Positions 25,432 through 33,808 are shown, counted from the stretch's first letter. The stretch: DNA of 64,000 nt from an uncultured Bacilli bacterium (GCA_934096805.1 CAKOMW010000002.1:217104-281103), one strand, 5' to 3'. Program-made: numbers and translations. The notes: a model not told the origin generated them from the sequence alone.

Positions 25432-25465
25432 AAAAGATATCAAATTGCAAATGATATCTTTTTTA
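25432..25465. terminator. Terminator between rpmB-like gene and surface gene A
   Basis: AAAAGATATC (25432-25441) pairs perfectly with GATATCTTTT (25453-25462), with more T after it. It can serve both converging genes. Confidence 0.85.
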
Positions 25466-25477
25466 TTATATAAATAT

Positions 25478-26539
25478 TTAACTATTAGTTAATTGATATG
25501 GACTACCAGAAGTTCCTTCTCCACCTGAAATCTTTATGTTAGATGACAGACTTAGGACTGGGAGCACCGCATCCTCGTTGCTGATGGAGCTACTGTTTAT
25601 GACATAACCAATAGGGTGCACGTTTAACGCAACGCCGGAATTGTATGAATCCGGTGTAAGAAGCCATCTATTTTGAGTCTTATCTAACCAATTATTTGGT
25701 GTTTTACAATTTGCAAAACTATAATAATCATATAAAGTACTTGTACATTCTTTTGACGCTCCATATCCATAATCACTAGCATACATTATTGCTATCTTTT
25801 TATTTGCATCATTTTGCATTACTGGATTACTTCCATAATAGTATCCACTTCTATTGGCATTATTCTTTCTTTCATATTGCCACATGACATCAGTTGTTAT
25901 TTGTGTACTTGAATACCCTCCAAGATAATACTTTGTTGTTCCTATTATATTTTTTGCATCACTTGTTAATGTATTGTAATAATCATTATTTAAGTATGTA
26001 TTTAGTGTTGCACTTGTCCAATTATTAGTTTTATTTGTATTCCATGCATAATTTCCTATTGAGGTATCTCTTACTATCTTAAATCTATTTTCTATATTAC
26101 CATTTGTGTCTTCAGTTGGTATTATTCCGATTATTCTCCATGTTTCATTATTGAATGTTACATAATTCTTTACTACTGAGTCTCCTCCTCTATATCTATA
26201 TTCAGTTGCAAATTTATTATCTACTTGAAGAGTGTTATCTATTGTATGTGTTATTTGTTCTAAACCATTTTGTCCTACATTTGCAAGAGCAAAATCCAAT
26301 GCATAATCAGGCTCCTTTACACTAAGTTTTATTATATTCTTTGATTCTATACTACTACTCCATTTAGCATATGATGCATTTGTAAGATTATAAGAGATTA
26401 CTCCTGTTACTACAAGAAAAAGAACACCTACTAAACTTAATAGATATTTATTATATTCTTTTATATCTTTAAATAAGGGGTTTTGTTTTAGTTTATTACT
26501 AGTATTTTGCCCCCCCGCCGACGAATATTTGTTTATCAT
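25478..26539 (-). CDS. Surface protein A: phase-variable type, reading frame ON
   Basis: The 353 residues start MINKYSSAGGQNTSNK, the 'AGG' being encoded by the interrupted poly-G tract. A membrane helix lies at about residues 34-53 ('YLLSLVGVLFLVVTGVISYN'). The ectodomain starts near residue 80 with 'DFALANVGQNGLEQITH', then 'NNETWRIIGIIP', 'TTKYYLGGYS' and 'DYGYGASKEC'. It ends 'PVLSLSSNIKISGGEGTSGS'. It shares the ectodomain type with E, C and D but its N-terminal module with B. The segment between 'RWLLTPDS' and 'LPVLSLS' is hypervariable between paralogues and richer in G+C. Anchored by the N-terminal helix, it should face outward. Function unknown; display or adhesion is inferred. Confidence 0.72.
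   Translation of the reverse strand: MINKYSSAGGQNTSNKLKQNPLFKDIKEYNKYLLSLVGVLFLVVTGVISYNLTNASYAKWSSSIESKNIIKLSVKEPDYALDFALANVGQNGLEQITHTIDNTLQVDNKFATEYRYRGGDSVVKNYVTFNNETWRIIGIIPTEDTNGNIENRFKIVRDTSIGNYAWNTNKTNNWTSATLNTYLNNDYYNTLTSDAKNIIGTTKYYLGGYSSTQITTDVMWQYERKNNANRSGYYYGSNPVMQNDANKKIAIMYASDYGYGASKECTSTLYDYYSFANCKTPNNWLDKTQNRWLLTPDSYNSGVALNVHPIGYVINSSSISNEDAVLPVLSLSSNIKISGGEGTSGSPYQLTNS
26510..26519 (-). repeat. Interrupted poly-G tract in gene A (in frame)
   Basis: On the coding strand the tract is GGCGGGGGGG, seven codons after the ATG. The ten bases keep the frame open (TCG TCG GCG GGG GGG CAA). The C that breaks the run should make it less prone to slip than the pure tracts of B, C and D. 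Confidence 0.85.
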
Positions 26540-26549
26540 ATTACTTGTT

Positions 26550-26599
26550 AGGTGTTTATAAATAATGAATAAAGTTTTGTAGTTACACCTATCCTCCTC
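26550..26599 (-). promoter_or_regulatory. Leader hairpin between ribosome site and start of gene A
   Basis: The GAGGAGG site (26593-26599) lies about 53 bases from the ATG. Between them AGGTGT and ACACCT can pair (arms at 26550-26555 and 26585-26590). The same layout exists in B, C and D; in D the arm has changed to GCACCT and still pairs through a wobble. A folded spacer would bring the site close to the ATG. Confidence 0.5.
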
Positions 26600-26618
26600 T
26601 TTAGTTTTCTATAACTTA

Positions 26619-26647
26619 ATTTTAATACAAAAAAACTTCTTTTTCAA
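26619..26647 (-). promoter_or_regulatory. Promoter of surface gene A
   Basis: Reverse strand TTGAAA (26642-26647), 17-base spacer, TAAAAT (26619-26624). Identical spacing in B, C and D. Confidence 0.7.
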
Positions 26648-26774
26648 GAAATTTTTTTAATTTATACAAAACAGTACTTTTTAGTATCATTTTTTATATT
26701 AAAAGTTATTTTTGCCTTAGGGCAATTCTTGATTTTGTGTACTGTTTTTTATACCAAATGTAGTTTTTGCTCAT
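26648..26774. repeat. Conserved divergent spacer shared by cassettes A, C and D
   Basis: The stretch between the surface-gene promoter and the peptide promoter is highly similar at 26648-26774, 61919-62045 and 63920-64000 (cut by the window). It contains a small hairpin, TTGCC/GGCAA at 26712-26725, which appears as TTGTC/GACAA in D (63984-63997), a compensatory change. No coding sequence is seen. Confidence 0.6.
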
Positions 26775-26803
26775 TTGCATTGTATCTTTACATACTTTAT
26801 ACT
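26775..26803 (+). promoter_or_regulatory. Promoter of hydrophobic peptide gene A1
   Basis: TTGCAT (26775-26780), 17-base spacer, TATACT (26798-26803). The equivalent in cassette C has the same spacing. Confidence 0.65.
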
Positions 26804-26862
26804 TGTATTATGCACGTATCTTTGGGCGTCGGCTTCCTTTCGTATGAGAGGAGGTGGTAGTT

Positions 26863-26946
26863 ATGATGAGTAAGAAAGACATTGTCATAGTATTACAATT
26901 CGTAGTTACTATTTTGATATTAGTAATCTTTTTTAAAAGCATCTAG
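26863..26946 (+). CDS. Type I toxin-like hydrophobic peptide A1
   Basis: The 27-residue frame starts MMSKKDIVIVLQFVVTILIL and ends 'VIFFKSI': a short charged N-terminus, one membrane helix and a lysine near the end. An AGGAGGTG site is correctly spaced. A small hairpin (CCTTTC/GAGAGG) directly before the site could hide it. The 5' leader GCGTCGGCTTC is complementary to GAAGCCGACG located after the gene (27013-27022). This is the build of type I toxins of the Fst/Ldr/AapA kind, but no direct sequence match is recognised. A membrane-active peptide is inferred, and toxicity is not shown. The related copy is at 62135-62218. Confidence 0.6.
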   Translation: MMSKKDIVIVLQFVVTILILVIFFKSI

Positions 26947-26957
26947 AAATACTCTTA

Positions 26958-27042
26958 TTAAAAGCGACGTCTCCCTGATATAGGAAAACGTCGCTTTAAA
27001 GCTAAAAACTTTGAAGCCGACGTTCAAAGAACGTGCTTCCTT
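26958..27042 (-). ncRNA. Candidate antisense (antitoxin) RNA of cassette A
   Basis: A reverse-strand promoter (27049-27077) would start an RNA of about 80 bases. The RNA begins with hairpin GAAGC-ACGTTC/GAACGT-cg-GCTTC and ends in the bidirectional hairpin. It converges on the peptide gene, as antitoxin RNAs do in par/fst-type loci. Copies with the same promoter spacing occur at 52808 and 62344. Confidence 0.5.
26961..26997. terminator. Bidirectional hairpin between peptide A1 and antisense RNA
   Basis: AAAGCGACGT (26961-26970) and ACGTCGCTTT (26988-26997) form a perfect 10-bp stem. On the reverse strand it is followed by TTTTAAT. Copies exist at 52704-52734 and 62234-62264. Confidence 0.65.
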
Positions 27043-27048
27043 ATATAT

Positions 27049-27077
27049 AATATACTACTTATTTAATCTTTATACAA
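27049..27077 (-). promoter_or_regulatory. Promoter of the candidate antisense RNA, cassette A
   Basis: Reverse strand TTGTAT (27072-27077), 17-base spacer, TATATT (27049-27054). Spacing and hexamers are the same in cassettes B and C. Confidence 0.6.
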
Positions 27078-27092
27078 GTAGTTTTAATAAAT

Positions 27093-27130
27093 TTATTGCG
27101 ACAAAGTGTATGGTTTACTTGAAGTTCCTT
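27093..27130 (-). pseudogene. Remnant of a deleted surface gene (last 11 codons)
   Basis: Read on the reverse strand, this stretch encodes G-T-S-S-K-P-Y-T-L-S-Q followed by TAA. That matches the end of gene D (GTSSNPYILSQ) and its 3' flank. It stops abruptly at CCTTAATTTATT, which in cassette B is the sequence upstream of peptide 2. A surface gene once stood here and was removed by recombination at CCTT. Confidence 0.8.
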
Positions 27131-27238
27131 AATTTATTTTTATTTCCCATTATTATTGTTTTAGGAGGTATGTTAATTGTTGTTACTCCTAGGGGGTTCA
27201 TAGAATGGTGGTGATAATTATGTGGAAAGGATTTAATT

Positions 27239-27298
27239 ATGTATAATTTAATAGCGTTTTGCGTTGTTTTATTATTAATTTTATCAATAAAACATTAA
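27239..27298 (+). CDS. Hydrophobic peptide 2, copy A (probably silenced)
   Basis: The frame encodes MYNLIAFCVVLLLILSIKH, 19 residues, after an AAAGGA site. The copy in cassette B encodes MYSLIAFCVVLLLLIIATKH; many differences are silent or conservative, which supports real coding. A short upstream frame (MWKGFNYV) overlaps the start by a few bases, as mok does with hok. Compared with B, this copy lacks the -35 box and an 18-base leader segment that carries the 5' complementary sequence. It is therefore likely a silenced relic. Confidence 0.5.
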   Translation: MYNLIAFCVVLLLILSIKH

Positions 27299-27300
27299 TT

Positions 27301-27406
27301 AAAAAAAGTACCAACTCAACTAAGAATCGGTACTTCTTTTCTCAAACAAAAATCAACATAGAACAGGGATAGTACTAACGCCCAAATTAGTATATCTCTT
27401 TTTTTA
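27301..27406 (+). terminator. Hairpin and terminator downstream of peptide 2, copy A
   Basis: A first hairpin (AAGTACC/GGTACTT, 27305-27336) is followed by CAACATAGAACAG. The terminator hairpin is GGATAGTACTAA/TTAGTATATCTC with seven T (27366-27406). The order matches cassette B. Confidence 0.6.
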
Positions 27407-27498
27407 GTATATTTAACTTTATTTAAAATATACTTCTTTGTTCATGTTTAGATTATATAAAATATTTAACTGAAATGCAATATTTTATATATTACTTA

Positions 27499-30400
27499 TT
27501 ACATCATATCAAAAAGTGATAACTGACTAGATTCAGGTAATCCCTTTAAAATACCCATTAATCTCATCTTTTCAATTAATGTAGAAGAAAGTTTTCCTCT
27601 TTTTTGTAAATCTTCAATACTTATGAAATCTCTTTTTTCTCTTTCACTTATTATATTATTGGCAACAGTTCCTCCCAAACCATCAAGAGCCCTGAATGGC
27701 GGAATAAGAGTTTTTCCGTCCTCGTCTATAGTAAAGTTCATAGAATGAGATTTCAATAAATCTATCGGACCAAACTTGAATCCTCTGGCACTCATTTCAA
27801 GAGCCACTTCAATGGTTGATAACAAATCTTGTTCCTTTACTGAAAGACCAAACTTATTAATGTTTAATGTATCATATTTTTCTTTTATTGCATCATATCC
27901 CATTTCCATTACTTCTAGATCAAAAGCAAAGCATTTTACAGAAAAGAATGTTGCATAATATTCAATTGGTCTATTTATTTTAAACCATGCAATTCTCCAA
28001 GCGGCAGAAACATAAGCAGTAGCATGAGCCTTAGGGAACATGTACTTTATCTTATCACATGAATCAATATACCAATCCGGAATACCAGTTTCTTTTAATA
28101 ATTTTTTATAGTTATCCCATTTTTCTTTCTCTTTCTTTTGTTTTCCCTTACGTACCAATTCCATTATTTTAAAAGCATCAATTGGTTTTACTCCGTGATT
28201 ACTTAAGTAAACCATAATATCATCACGACATCCAATAACTTGGCTGAATGGGCATATTTTATTTTTAACTAGTTCTTGAGCATTACCATTCCATACATCA
28301 GTACCATGTGATAAGCCTGATATTTTTACAAGTTCAGCAAAAGTCGTTGGTTTAGTTTCTAGAACTATTCCAATAACAAATTTAGTAAACTCAGGTAACC
28401 CCACACATCCCACTTCACATCCTATTTGCTCAGGAGTTACTCCAAGAGCCTTAGTCGAAGAGAATAAACTCATTACCTCTTTATCATCCATCGGAATGGT
28501 AGTAGGATCTATTCCTGTAAGATCATAAAGCATTTTAAATATTGTTGGGTTATCGTGTCCTAGTATATCCAATTTTAATAAACAAGATTCAATATCATGA
28601 TAGTTAAAGTGTGTTGTATACCATTCAGAACTATCTGAGTCAGCAGGATATTGAAACGGTGTAAAGTCATAAATATCTTTATAATCTGGCACCACTACAA
28701 TACCACCAGGATGTTGACCGGTTGTTCTTTTTATTCCCGTTACACCTTTAGCAAGACGTTCTACTTCAAGCATTTTTACATCAGTAATACCTTTATCTTC
28801 ATAGTATCCTCTTACAAATCCAAAAGCAGTTTTTTCAGCAACCGTTCCTATTGTTCCAGCACGAAATACGTGATCTTCTCCAAACAACACTTTTGTATAG
28901 TTGTGAGCTACTGGTTGATAATCCCCAGAAAAGTTAAGATCTATATCTGGCACTTTATCAGCATTAAATCCAAGGAATGTTGCAAACGGCATATCTTGAC
29001 CCTCTTTTTTGAAAGTTGCCCCACAAGAGCATACTCTATCTGGTAAATCATATCCTGAAGGATAGTTCTTTCCATATGGTTCACCATTTTCATCATTAAA
29101 AATTGTCATCTTACATTCTGGACAAACATAATGGGCCGGAAGAGGATTAACTTCAGTTACTCCAAGCATCGTTGCAACAAAACTAGAACCAACCGAACCA
29201 CGAGAACCTACTTGATATCCATCTTGATTAGACTTTTCTACTAATTTTTGGGCAATTAGATAAATAGTATCAAAACCACCATTTATTATCCCGTTTAATT
29301 CTTGATCTAGTCTATCTTGTATAAGACTAGGAAGAGGATCACCATAAATAGAATGAGCTTTGTTATAACATATACTTTTTATTGTCTCCTCACTATTTTC
29401 AAACTTTGGTGAAAAAGGAATACCATGAGTATCAGGAATTATTTCTAATTCTTCTACTGAATCAGCTATTTTATTTGTATTAGTTATTACAATTTCACGA
29501 GCTTTTTCTTCTCCTAGAAAACTAAAATCATTTAACATTTCTTCTGTTGTTCTAAAATACATTGCGGGTATATCTTTAATATTTTTTCTATTTAAAGGGT
29601 GTCTTCCTCCACCAGGAACTTTTTGGTTTACTATTATTTTTCTATATATAGTATCATTCCTATCTAATTGATGAACATCTCCAGTTGCCACAACTATCTT
29701 GTTTTTAGAGGAAGCGACTTCTAATATTTTTTTGATATTAGCAACAACTTCTTCATTATTTTTAAAATCATCTAAATCAATTAAATGACTATATACTTCA
29801 GGTGGTTGAATTTCAATATAATCATAAAAATTCATTAAATCTCCAAGTTCTTCTTCACTTTTACTTCTTGCTTGTCTAAATATTTCACCATTAGCACAAC
29901 TGCTTCCAATTAAAAGTCCTTCTCGTAATCTTTCTATTTCAGACCTTAAAATTCTCGGAGTTTTGTATAAATATTTAGTATTAGCTAAAGACACTATTTT
30001 AAACAAATTCTTTAAACCAGTTTGATTCTTTACAATAATATTTATATGAAAAAGTTCTCCGAATTTATGAATATCTTCTTTAGATACTAAATCATCTATT
30101 TCATTTATCTTAAGAATTTGTTTAGTATTAAGCTTAAGCATCATTTTATGAAAAATTAAGGCCGTAGCTTCAGCATCGTAATCTGCACGATGATGAGCAT
30201 CCTCATTCCAAGGTATATCATATCTTTTTACTAATGCAGATAAAGAATGTCTTCCAGCTTGAGGTTCAAGGGCACGGGAAAGTTGTAGAGTGTCTAAAAG
30301 GACATTTGTGTATTCCCCAAGATTATATTTTTGATAAGCCATTTCTAAGAACGAAGCATCAAACTTAGCATTATGAGCAACCATTGGCAAATCACCATAC

Positions 30401-31863
30401 CAAGAAACAAATTCTTTTACTGCTTCTTCTTCAGTTGGACAATCAACCAACATCTCATCTGTTATATTAGTAAGTTTTATAATATGAGGTTGTAACTTTA
30501 CACCAGGATTTATAAGTCTATCAAAACGTTCAATTATCTCGCCATTTTTAATCTTGACAGCACCAATTTCTATAATTTGATCTCCTCCACCAGCATTAAA
30601 ACCAGTTGTTTCAAAGTCAAACACAACATATGTATTATCCATTAAAACACTAGTATTAGGCCTCAAAACCAAGTCAAGATCATCATCAATCATTGAAAGC
30701 TCAACACCATATAATATTTTTATATCATTTTTAAAATGAAAAGCCATTGGAAATGTTGGAATACCATTATGATCTGTTATAGCTATAGCTTTATGTCCCC
30801 ATTTTATTGCTCGTTTTATCAAATCTTTAACATCTACTACTCCATCCATTTGACTCATCATTGTATGAGCGTGTAATTCAACTCTTTTTTCTTCACTAGT
30901 ATCCATATTTATTGACTCTTCTTTTTCAATAAATTCTACAGTCCTAGCATTTAACACAAAATCGTTATAAAAAGTATTATTCTTTACATAGCCATTTACT
31001 CTAATCCACATATCTTCTTTAAACTTAGCAAGCATTTCTTCATACTCTTCTAAAGAATTTAAAAATACTCTCACATACATACTAGTAGTATAATCAGTAA
31101 CCTTTAAAGTAAAGGAATTAAACCCTTTTTTTAATGAAGGACTAATTCCAAATATTTTGGCTTCAATATTTATGTCATTAACTTCATAACTGATTGCATT
31201 AAGTGAGGTAATATCTCCTTTTACTTCTCCGATTAATCCGCTTTTTCTACGATAATTTTGCTTTTCATATTTTGGTTTAGAACTATTATTAGGATTACCA
31301 TTATTATTAGTAGCAATACTAGTTGAACTAGGTTTTTCAGTATAAGTAACATTATTATAATCGTTAATAATATTTTTCTTTATTTCTAAATCTTTTTCTT
31401 TATTTAATTTATAATTCAATTCTAAAAAACCATAGCTTTTTAAATAATTATTTATGCTTTCTAATTTTTTATTTAAAATATTTATTTCACTAGTATTATA
31501 TACTTCAATAAAGTATTCATCATTTATATTTTGCAATCTATCGCAAAAAAGATCATAATAAAAATTATTGTTATTGGATAAAACAAGAATATTCTTATAA
31601 TACTCATTTAATAAATCATAATTTATAGAATCAACGTTTATGAATAAATTATATATATAACTATTTTTAGTATACTCTTTTAGACATGATAAAAAAGAAG
31701 TAATCACTTCATATTTAAAGTTAGTATCATTTTTTATATATATATTCCATTCATTCTTAGAATTTACTACTACTATTTTCTGTATTGAGGCATTAACAAA
31801 ATCATCATACATAGATTTTGGAAAACTAATTTTATCAAGTAAGTTCTTTATTTTTTCGTTCAA
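27499..31863 (-). CDS. polC: DNA polymerase III PolC
   Basis: The 1454 residues are the normal length. An N-terminal domain and OB fold are followed by the PHP domain ('ELHAHTMMSQMDGV', 'AITDHNG'). The intact PHP is interrupted by a DEDDh 3'-5' exonuclease ('VVFDFETTGFNAGGGDQIIE'). The zinc-finger region has 'YVCPECKMTIF' and 'DRVCSCGATFKKEG'. The polymerase active site is 'DIDLNFSGDYQP', and 'GQHPGGIVVVP' follows. It is the replicative leading-strand polymerase of low-GC Firmicutes. The N-terminal linker has an Asn-rich low-complexity stretch near residue 190. Confidence 0.97.
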   Translation of the reverse strand: MNEKIKNLLDKISFPKSMYDDFVNASIQKIVVVNSKNEWNIYIKNDTNFKYEVITSFLSCLKEYTKNSYIYNLFINVDSINYDLLNEYYKNILVLSNNNNFYYDLFCDRLQNINDEYFIEVYNTSEINILNKKLESINNYLKSYGFLELNYKLNKEKDLEIKKNIINDYNNVTYTEKPSSTSIATNNNGNPNNSSKPKYEKQNYRRKSGLIGEVKGDITSLNAISYEVNDINIEAKIFGISPSLKKGFNSFTLKVTDYTTSMYVRVFLNSLEEYEEMLAKFKEDMWIRVNGYVKNNTFYNDFVLNARTVEFIEKEESINMDTSEEKRVELHAHTMMSQMDGVVDVKDLIKRAIKWGHKAIAITDHNGIPTFPMAFHFKNDIKILYGVELSMIDDDLDLVLRPNTSVLMDNTYVVFDFETTGFNAGGGDQIIEIGAVKIKNGEIIERFDRLINPGVKLQPHIIKLTNITDEMLVDCPTEEEAVKEFVSWYGDLPMVAHNAKFDASFLEMAYQKYNLGEYTNVLLDTLQLSRALEPQAGRHSLSALVKRYDIPWNEDAHHRADYDAEATALIFHKMMLKLNTKQILKINEIDDLVSKEDIHKFGELFHINIIVKNQTGLKNLFKIVSLANTKYLYKTPRILRSEIERLREGLLIGSSCANGEIFRQARSKSEEELGDLMNFYDYIEIQPPEVYSHLIDLDDFKNNEEVVANIKKILEVASSKNKIVVATGDVHQLDRNDTIYRKIIVNQKVPGGGRHPLNRKNIKDIPAMYFRTTEEMLNDFSFLGEEKAREIVITNTNKIADSVEELEIIPDTHGIPFSPKFENSEETIKSICYNKAHSIYGDPLPSLIQDRLDQELNGIINGGFDTIYLIAQKLVEKSNQDGYQVGSRGSVGSSFVATMLGVTEVNPLPAHYVCPECKMTIFNDENGEPYGKNYPSGYDLPDRVCSCGATFKKEGQDMPFATFLGFNADKVPDIDLNFSGDYQPVAHNYTKVLFGEDHVFRAGTIGTVAEKTAFGFVRGYYEDKGITDVKMLEVERLAKGVTGIKRTTGQHPGGIVVVPDYKDIYDFTPFQYPADSDSSEWYTTHFNYHDIESCLLKLDILGHDNPTIFKMLYDLTGIDPTTIPMDDKEVMSLFSSTKALGVTPEQIGCEVGCVGLPEFTKFVIGIVLETKPTTFAELVKISGLSHGTDVWNGNAQELVKNKICPFSQVIGCRDDIMVYLSNHGVKPIDAFKIMELVRKGKQKKEKEKWDNYKKLLKETGIPDWYIDSCDKIKYMFPKAHATAYVSAAWRIAWFKINRPIEYYATFFSVKCFAFDLEVMEMGYDAIKEKYDTLNINKFGLSVKEQDLLSTIEVALEMSARGFKFGPIDLLKSHSMNFTIDEDGKTLIPPFRALDGLGGTVANNIISEREKRDFISIEDLQKRGKLSSTLIEKMRLMGILKGLPESSQLSLFDMM

Positions 31864-31881
31864 AATAACACCTCCAAAAAA

Positions 31882-32727
31882 CTATAAAACTTCTATATTT
31901 TCAATAGAGACAGTTTTTGTTCTTAATACTTTTCTTTTGCTTCTTATTAAGAAACTAATAAAACTTGTAAGATCAAGATAACTAAGATGCTTATCATACT
32001 CATAATCATTTACATTGAAAAATATATTATCCCTAATCATATATTTTTGAAAATCTGTTTCTTTTACTCCAAGATACATTAACCAGTATGGATATATTTT
32101 TTCTTTGATATTACGTAAGTTTTTTTTACCAAGAGAATACTTAGACTCTCCAGTCACTCTTGTATAAAGTTCGTTAGTAAGAGCAAGTTCTGCTACTGCA
32201 TCAACAAAATCTCTCTCATTTGTTTTTATACTATTAAGATCATTTTTTATTATCTTATATACTAAGTATGTTAAAAAATTATCTTTATCACGCATACTAA
32301 TTTTCTTACCAATGGTGATTATATTAGTATTAAAATCAGTTTCTATTACATCAAGATTAGGGTGAACAACACATATTTTATAAGAGTCACGAACATTATA
32401 TCTTAGAATATTGTCTAAATGCCTCATATATTTTTTCTTATTTTCATCCCATATTTGTAAAAGAGTATAACGATAACTACTAGTTTCTTTCTTTATCTTT
32501 TTAAATATTAATGATGTCTCAACCATATTGTATATAGTATCATCATCTGGTATAAAATCATTTAATTCTTTTAAAATTATTTCTTTATCTTTATGAACAC
32601 AAGTATACTCTTTCTTATAGTCCATCCATAACTTTTGTTTTAATTTATGGACTTCCAAAGAAACAGAAGACTGATATAATAAATGCCATATAAGTAAGTG
32701 TTTATTTATTATAATATCTAACTTCAT
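31882..32727 (-). CDS. Unknown protein upstream of polC
   Basis: I start at the ATG at 32727 after AAAGGTGATTTAT (a GTG three codons earlier is possible). The 281 residues are rich in lysine and tyrosine and predicted helical. No signal peptide or catalytic motif is evident. It contains 'NERDFVDAVAELALTNELYT' and 'LGKKNLRNIKEKIYPYWLMY'. It is 18 bases upstream of polC and presumably in its operon. I do not recognise it. Confidence 0.6.
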   Translation of the reverse strand: MKLDIIINKHLLIWHLLYQSSVSLEVHKLKQKLWMDYKKEYTCVHKDKEIILKELNDFIPDDDTIYNMVETSLIFKKIKKETSSYRYTLLQIWDENKKKYMRHLDNILRYNVRDSYKICVVHPNLDVIETDFNTNIITIGKKISMRDKDNFLTYLVYKIIKNDLNSIKTNERDFVDAVAELALTNELYTRVTGESKYSLGKKNLRNIKEKIYPYWLMYLGVKETDFQKYMIRDNIFFNVNDYEYDKHLSYLDLTSFISFLIRSKRKVLRTKTVSIENIEVL

Positions 32728-32932
32728 ATAAATCACCTTTCTATATATATGATATCATAATATGTAATTTAAAGAAAGAAAAAATATTAAAATATTAGGT
32801 ATTTATGGAGATGTTTTTTATTATTTTGAATTATCTAAATAATAGGTTTGATTTTTGGTTTGAAAAATATCAAAATATGTAGACAAAACATTAATTTTCT
32901 TTTATACTTTATAATAAGGAGGAGTTAAGAAT

Positions 32933-33808
32933 ATGGAATATGGTTATTATGATACTTATACTACAGGTACATCAAATATGACAGGATTAGAAACTATACT
33001 TGGAGGTATGCTTTTAGTAATTTATCTTGTTGTTATGATTAATACAATACTTAGTATAATTGCTATGTGGAAGATTTACACTAAAGCTGGTAAACCTGGA
33101 TGGGCTTCAATTATACCAATATATAATATTGTGGTATTATTCGAAATAGTAGGATTAGAATGGTGGCATGTATTAATTGCTATTTTTGTACCTTTTGCAT
33201 TTTTAGTTTATTTAATTGTTATTAATGTAAAACTTGCAAAAGTATTTGGACAAGGAACTGGTATGATTCTTTTACTTATTTTTATTCCAATTATAGGACA
33301 ATTAGTATTAGCATTTGGTAAATCAACTTATAATGGTCAAGTTAACTATTCAATGAATCAAGGTAATATGAATAATAATACAACGAATGTTAACAATAAT
33401 GATTATTATTATAATGCCGAACTTGATCATATGACTCAAGGACAAATAAATGAAATGGTTAGAAATAATATGCAACAAGAACAAAATACTATCAATAATC
33501 AACAATTTAATAATCAAGTAAATACTATGAATAGTAATAATTGGAATCAAAGTAGTAATATCAATCAAATGAATAATCCTATCAACGAAGTAAATACTAT
33601 GAACAATAGTAATTTGAATCAAAACAATATTAATAATCAAGGTAATATTAATCAAATGAATAATCCTATCAACCAAGCAAATACCATGAATAATAATATT
33701 CAACAATCAAACATTAATCAACCTAGTACAAAAACATGTCCAACATGTGGTAGTACTCAAGCACTTAATGCTATTGAATGTTCAGTTTGTGGAAGCAAAA
33801 TTATGTAA
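32933..33808 (+). CDS. DUF5684-like membrane protein with Asn/Gln-rich linker and zinc ribbon
   Basis: The 291 residues start after AAGGAGGAGTTAAGAAT. Three to four membrane helices come first (about 23-45, 68-100, 106-125), with 'YTKAGKPGWASIIPIYNIVVL', the hallmark of DUF5684. A region of about 120 residues dominated by Asn, Gln and Met ('NNTTNVNNNDYYY') follows, with internal near-repeats 'NINQMNNPIN' near 210 and 242. It ends in a zinc ribbon 'CPTCGSTQALNAIECSVCG'. The low-complexity linker repeats could expand or contract. Function unknown. Confidence 0.72.
   Translation: MEYGYYDTYTTGTSNMTGLETILGGMLLVIYLVVMINTILSIIAMWKIYTKAGKPGWASIIPIYNIVVLFEIVGLEWWHVLIAIFVPFAFLVYLIVINVKLAKVFGQGTGMILLLIFIPIIGQLVLAFGKSTYNGQVNYSMNQGNMNNNTTNVNNNDYYYNAELDHMTQGQINEMVRNNMQQEQNTINNQQFNNQVNTMNSNNWNQSSNINQMNNPINEVNTMNNSNLNQNNINNQGNINQMNNPINQANTMNNNIQQSNINQPSTKTCPTCGSTQALNAIECSVCGSKIM

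Noticed and set aside
26630..26660. CTTGAAAAAG with flanking T-runs, looking like a short GAAA-loop terminator before each surface gene
   Set aside because: In every copy TTGAAA is exactly 17 bases from a TA(A/T)AAT box that precedes the gene, also at rlmN and gene E; it is better read as a -35 element.
26824..27022. fst-type direct repeats that would make the antisense RNA complementary to the toxin leader
   Set aside because: The repeats are inverted on the DNA, so the leader pairs with the 3' part of its own transcript, and the antisense RNA carries a leader-like sequence; the fst comparison holds for layout only.
27011..27214. 67-codon plus-strand frame across the gene remnant and peptide 2 leader
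   Set aside because: It spans a recombination junction and hairpins and has no ribosome site; not conserved in cassette B.
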